From assembly GCA_033398695.1 (NCBI GenBank), contig CM065809.1:179604501-179668500 (forward strand): a stretch of DNA of 64,000 nucleotides, given 5' to 3'. Below are positions 58,579 through 64,000 of the stretch, one piece after another. The stretch comes from Orobanche coerulescens (Eukaryota; Streptophyta; Magnoliopsida; Lamiales; Orobanchaceae). Within the stretch, counting starts at the first letter, position 1, and every line of letters starts with the position of its first letter. A program made the position numbers and the translations under genes. The notes beneath the pieces were generated by a model. It saw nothing but the letters and a program-made list of their open reading frames with translations, did no database searches and was not told where the DNA came from.

Positions 58579-61500
58579 TGTAACACCCCCAAACCACTTG
58601 GGAATATTACAGCGCCGCAGACCCTCTCCATGAGGATCCACCAGGCTAAATACGAAAACAATACATCACATTTTAAGCCGATATGGCTAAATAATGAACC
58701 ATTAGACCCATTTGGTCTTTTACCAAAAAATTTTACATCGAACATACAAAACTCCTTTTTCTAACTCGTACCCACGCAGGGGTTAGGATACATTAATACT
58801 TCCCAAAAATTGGAAAATACCCCAACAAAAAGACAAAACAGTAAGACTTCACCAAATACCCAACACGGCCTTCATGTGATTAGCATCGCTGCCTTCCATC
58901 ATCCTTCGTACCGATCCCGTGATTCGCTCCCAAAGAACCCGCAAGTACCGGACGCAATCAGACATCCACCCCGAATACTGGGGTTAGCAAACTCCACTGT
59001 TTTGCTAGTGCAAGTATAAAGTGCAAATACGAGCTATACACAACATATTCCAAGAATATAAAAACTTGATTAATTCCACAATTCAACCTAATGAAGATTT
59101 CCCGAGATATTTCATTGAATAAAATAGTTCAAACCATGAAAAATTGGAATGAGACACGCAGGCTCTTTGAAAAGCATTTAAAAAGTCTCGGGAGTTTTAG
59201 AAAGACATTTCTGGGCTAATAAATCTTTAACTCGACAAACCACATAGGGACACGGGCCAAAGAATTGTTCTTGCTCAAAGATACCAATCTGGTCACAAAC
59301 ACATGGTCCACGACCCAAATCATCCATATCCCATACTCGAGTGAATAACACAACGGCCACACTCGATACATAACCAAACCACAATGTACGGAAACAATCA
59401 TAGGGCCCGTATCCTTATGCCAAAAATATTGCAACCATGAAACAAATAATATACGACGCTTATACCGGTGCCATTTTAGCCAAGTACCAAGACCTTACAT
59501 ATGATGTATCTCACCTTGGGAATTTGCAAATGTGATACTCCGGACATATCACAATTATCAAAAACAACATCGTGCCATATTCATCATCACAAAACAACCT
59601 CCCGAGCTATACTGGCCCTGTACCTCTCAAGCAAGATACACACCCCAGAGACACCTCGTCAGGCCCTCCCTGGTGTATAGCCCACCGAGTGATCCGTAGG
59701 GATACGCAGCCTACCGGACCCTGTGGGACCCTCACCGGTTTTAACTCGGTTCACACACTCTCAAGAACTACATGGCACAAACCACATTTTCAAATTACCA
59801 CTTTCACAAAATCACGATTCATAATCATATTCCCCCGAAGTACTTCAAATGTAAATCAAGGTACTTGCTAGGAATGGCCACAACATCCGACACATACTCA
59901 CATCGCACATAATCACAAACTCATCAATAGTACACACGTCCACACATATATACACACTTCTTGTCAGAAAGACATAACCTTAAGTCCACTATCAACATAA
60001 TCACGCACAACGATACCAAACGTAAAGAAGATATTCCAAAGCACACCACTAGTACATATCCTCGTAACCACAATCGCTCACAAACACATAAGTAGATTTT
60101 ATAGAAGACCTTTATCGAGAATATACCGATTCTTTTATAAGTTCATTAAAAATAATTCAATTGCACACCTAGTCAATTACCGACTATAACCACTACGAAA
60201 TATGAAGTGTATAGGCAAGATACTTGCCTCAATAGTTGATCTTGGACACTCGACGAACGCCTCTTAACCTAAGACTTCAATGCTCACAACTCTTCTAGGA
60301 AACGACGTAACACCACCGATCGGAAAACGGCGAATGGAAGGGTTCCACTCGAGTTCTTCGCAAGGAACCTGACCCCAACATCATACCATGAATAAATTGA
60401 CGATCGAACGAGGAAGAATAATCGTAGAACGCCCGAATCCCCTTTGTGACATTTTATCGAACACTTTCAAGGTGTCGATTAGAAACTCAATAAAACGACG
60501 AATCCTCGGCAATCCAACCGTGGAAAAACAAGGGATTCGATATAAAACAACTTAATAATCATAAATCCATCACTATTCTAAGTTATAACGAATCAAATGG
60601 GCGAAATCAACAAAATCCCCAATTTTTCCCAAAACTAGGATTTTAGGAAAACTAACCTTGATTCGCTGGATTGAAGGATGTTATGGAGTGATTAATCGAT
60701 GTTATAAGCTCCCAAACTTCGTGGATTAGTTGTATAACAACATGCCTTCGTCACCTCCAAGACTCCAGCGGCGTACACGAAAGGAAGGAAATGAAAAATG
60801 AGTGCAAACAGGACTGCTCGGTCATATTTATCTTCGTGCACCTAGCGTGCGCTAGATCGCAGAGCTAGCGTGCGCTAGCGGCGGTCATGGTCGAGAATGT
60901 TCGGCCGGCCCGCCATCATGCGCCGAACACGTGCGCTGTCGGCCCACACAATCCAGAGACTTCGCTCGGCCAGTAGGCGGCGCCTTTTCCTGCCAGAAGG
61001 CGCGCTTATCACGGTCAGAAGGCAGGCGCAGCCTCCGGCAGAGCGTGCGCCTACCCGCCGATCTCCCGCCTAGAACCTTTCGCCCTTAGTGCCTCGGCCG
61101 ACTAGCGCGCGCAGCCTAACCGGCCATAGCGTGCGCGCCTCCCGGCCGAAGGCGTCGCTACTTTCCGGCCAGAAGCGTGCGCTACGCCGGCTCGCCGCAA
61201 CCGCCTGGCCAAGCTCGCACTCGTCCGGACAAAGGCCGGGCACCGTCCGGCCACCGTCCCCAACCGTCCGGCCATGTCCGACCACCATGATTCGACGACT
61301 CGATTTTCCGAAATCGCACTAACGAACACGACAAAATACTCGGGACAACATCATCGGTCCGAAATGAAAACAACGGATAACAAATCATCACCTACGGTCT
61401 TAACGCCAAAATCGCTTGTCGAGAAAATGATACCTAACTCGACAACCGGAAATATCCGGAAAAAATCCAAAATAACTGAACGGAAATCGTGGGTATTACA
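58579..61500 (-). repeat. LTR of a further gypsy element (about 2.9 kb)
   Basis: Begins TGTAACACCCCCAAACCAC, close to the LTR start of the middle gypsy element (including 'ttacagcgcc' and 'ccaccaggcta'), and ends 'gggtattaca'. The adjacent 'ttctacccctaaaaataag' is a polypurine tract on the minus strand. This marks it as the 3' LTR of a minus-strand element whose body lies to the right. The partner LTR was not found. A GC-rich block at 60830-61260 has repeated AGCGTGCGCT words. No coding capacity. Confidence 0.8.
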
Positions 61501-61516
61501 TTCTACCCCTAAAAAT
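61501..61516 (-). other. Polypurine tract next to the 2.9-kb LTR
   Basis: Minus strand 'atttttaggggtagaa' directly followed by TGTAATACCC of the LTR. The further 'gggacgaaac' wording is common just upstream of this tract in plant gypsy elements. Confidence 0.7.
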
Positions 61517-64000
61517 AAGTTTCGTCCCAAACTTAAAACAAAAGCAAGGCGACTCGACAACACACCGTAACTCCAGCGGTATAAAGCCTCTACGATCCGA
61601 TTCAATACGCAAGAATTCTTACGAAAAGCAACGAGCATGAATCGCTGCGTTTGGTAAAACCGATCAATACAAAAATCGAATCACGATTCCAACGCTGAAA
61701 GGTATGAAATTCCAATAACTCACAGATTTGGAAGATCAAATACGAAGACAATTTCCCAACACTTATGGAAATCGCAAAATGGCCCAGATGTTCAATAATC
61801 ACGGTTTCGAGGTCAAACGATAATGATTGGACAACGATTTAACGAATAGCAATGATCGAACAACAACGATAACCTTTGAAGTTCATACCTCAAATCAAGA
61901 CATCAATAACTTGTAGGAAGCACGAGGTGTTAGTTTCGAACACGGTTCACCAGAAATCGATCCGAACTTGGAAAGATCACAACGATATGCACATCAATTT
62001 GTAACAATATCAGAACTCGCTCGAATGACAAATGTGAGAAACAACACAAGGTCAGAAGCATTAACGAACACAATCGCCTCAATACGATCGAACGAAACGG
62101 AAACGAAAAAAGTGTGGGTATTACATCATATCACTTTAAAAGAGGTTTCGTCTCGAAACCTAAACAACGAAAACGAAGTGTTTGAATATCAACCTTCCCG
62201 CCATATCCTCTTGGTCCCGCATCTAGTCTCCATAACCAATCAGACCACGGTCACGGCCGCGTCATGTCCCTCGGCATACTAAGCGGATTCTCACTCAATA
62301 CGATTGCACCACTTCGCAAAAACAAATATGCTAAAGTACCAACTTAGCATGACATATCACATAAGGTAACCAATAACAACTCGGAAAGAAAATCCACGAG
62401 GTATCCCTTTAAAGAAAATCTTTTGAAAATCATAGGATTTGTATGTTATTCAAAATAAACTTTAAAAGTACTTTTGGTACCTCGGGTTATTTCATTAAAA
62501 CTTGTAATCAACATGCTCTAACCGTCTCATTGGAAATCATTTGCCAAAATAATATTTCCTTGAAACCGGCGTTATCAAAATCATCATGCCTCTACGCATC
62601 ATCATCACCGTTAACAACTAACAAGTTAACCATGCAAGATCATCAAACCATTCTTACATACTCTAACATTTCCAAACCCGAGTTTGAACTTTACATCGAG
62701 TAAGATTTTTTTTCATCTTTCACTATATATTCTTGAAAAAAAAGAAATCGTATTGGTTTTTGAAAAAAAATTTATTTTATGATGTGAAAGATTTTTGAAA
62801 ATCATGTACTCGAATTATTCGAAAATACAATAGTACGTTAAAGTCATTTCTGAAAATTCTCCCAACACTACACAAGAATCAACGACGGTAATATTTTACA
62901 AAATGTTCAAGGTATTTTAAAACAACTCTTTCAATACCGTCGAGGTTTTATTTTGAGAATCCTAGGCCGGCTCGCAAATTTCAAACAATTTCCAAAGTTC
63001 ATACAAAGCCGCCGGCTTAATCGCAACGTCAAATTAGTTTCAAAAATTGATTTCCGCAACTTGCACAAATTTATGAAAGTTTTAGGAAAACATTTCGAAC
63101 ACACACACACAGCAGACATAATTTATCAACTCACCGAACAAAATCAATTATCACTTAGCGCGAATGAAAGGTCACAACACTCGTCCACATAAAACGGTTG
63201 TCATCACTAGACAACGCACATAGAATACAGTCACAGACGATCGATCAGAAAGTTAGACCTAACGGCTAAAATGCGGTTCCACATCCTCTGTCCCAGCTAA
63301 TTAACGCACACTACAACAATTATTTAGCGTGCGCTATTCATGCTGCATTAGCGCGCGTTACAACAACATTAATGTGCGCTAACAGCTCAAATTCAGCACG
63401 TGATTACGAACATATATACGACATTACTAAAATCAATGGTCACAAATGAACAACACGTTCGAGTCCCAAAGCCATTGATTCGACACTTCATGAGAAACCA
63501 TCAAAAGACAATTGTTATTCAAAACCGAAATCTCACCTCTTATTAAAGAGAGCTATCACAATGCCCACAAATCGAACGACCCAAAGATTCACATCATAGT
63601 TTTAATTTAAAACCTGCAACACTGCCCGAACAACAAGAACATCATCACATATTTGCCGACTAACAGTCATAAAACCGATAAATTGAAAACGAGAGTCACG
63701 TCTTGTCTACATTTTGTAGACTTCACTTGAGTTCAAAATCGTGTTTTGAAAACTTATAATACAAGATGAAAATAAAATATCGGTAGTTTGAATTCTAAAA
63801 GAAAATTTCGCCCTCGTGTCATTATACAAAAATCAACTTTTTCCTCCCTTTGGAGGATGTTTTAAAACAAAATATACGTGACTCCCCAAAAACATGTAAA
63901 GTTTTAAAATATCACATTGATGAATCTTTCTTTGCGTAACCACACCAAGGCTATTACTCTTGTAAAAACGACTTATATCAGGATGTGTGTATAACTACAT
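61517..64000. other. Gypsy-derived debris including a second LTR end
   Basis: A second 'gtgggtattaca' LTR-like terminus occurs at 62114-62125, followed by 'agaggtttcgtctcgaaacc', the internal sequence typical next to such LTRs. Sequence before it ('aaatggcccagatg...aatcacggtttcgaggtc') resembles the LTR interior of the middle gypsy element. So part of another related LTR begins somewhere between 61560 and 61750. From 62280 to the end there is AT-rich sequence with AGCGTGCGCT-type words at 63326-63380. No gene could be supported. Confidence 0.45.

Noticed and set aside
61070..61329. Overlapping Arg/Ala/Pro-rich frames on both strands
   Set aside because: They come from the GC-rich AGCGTGCGCT repeat block in an LTR. 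Several frames are open at once, which is expected from base composition.

Overview
The window is plant nuclear DNA, most likely from a eudicot. It holds spliced genes with plant-type introns, Ty3/gypsy, Ty1/copia and L1 retroelements, an Au-like SINE, hAT, Mutator-like and Stowaway-like MITEs, and low GC content between genes. No bacterial, CRISPR or organellar gene cluster is visible. The species cannot be named from sequence alone.

Only two host genes are clear, and they converge tail to tail. On the plus strand (917-7492) is the 3' part of an HVA22/TB2-DP1-like gene whose later exons encode U1/matrin-type C2H2 zinc fingers. Its zinc-finger exon, intron and embedded MITE have been tandemly duplicated, and one duplicated exon carries a one-base frameshift. 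On the minus strand (21232 down to 9320) is a complete 18-exon methylmalonate-semialdehyde dehydrogenase gene (ALDH6B2-like). It predicts 526 aa, has an N-terminal mitochondrial presequence, and every exon junction keeps phase. Its first intron is about 7 kb and holds a small chromodomain gypsy element (14559-19983) and a SINE (20164-20345).

About 400-500 bp upstream of the ALDH start codon a MITE has been split by a stack of nested retrotransposons. A copia element (21730-46202, TSD TATAT) sits in the MITE. A Tekay-like gypsy element with 1.9-kb LTRs (26235-44717, TSD TCAGC) sits in the copia gag. A second gypsy element with 2.3-kb LTRs (29468-38917, TSD CCATA) sits in the integrase of the first. 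A hAT MITE (28107-28573, TSD GTTTTGTG) sits at a deletion scar next to the left LTR of the middle element. Each boundary is fixed by TG...CA termini and a target-site duplication, so the insertion order can be read directly.

From 46.2 to 50.6 kb there are AT-rich sequence, a tandem array built on TTACGAA/TTCGTAA motifs, possible small exon fragments and a degraded gag-like relic. A complete but inactivated L1 LINE (50653-57980, 13-bp TSD, A-tail) follows. It carries an antisense 5'-truncated LINE (53505-54095) and a hAT MITE (56546-57212). From 58.6 kb to the end lies a 2.9-kb LTR of another gypsy element (58579-61500), followed by further LTR-like debris.

No new multi-gene functional system was found. 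The most unusual items are the chromodomain gypsy element with an extra inverted partial LTR inside its target-site duplication, the duplicated zinc-finger exons, the LTR differences that cluster in CTG/CCG contexts (probably a sequencing artefact), and the depth of nesting just upstream of a metabolic gene.
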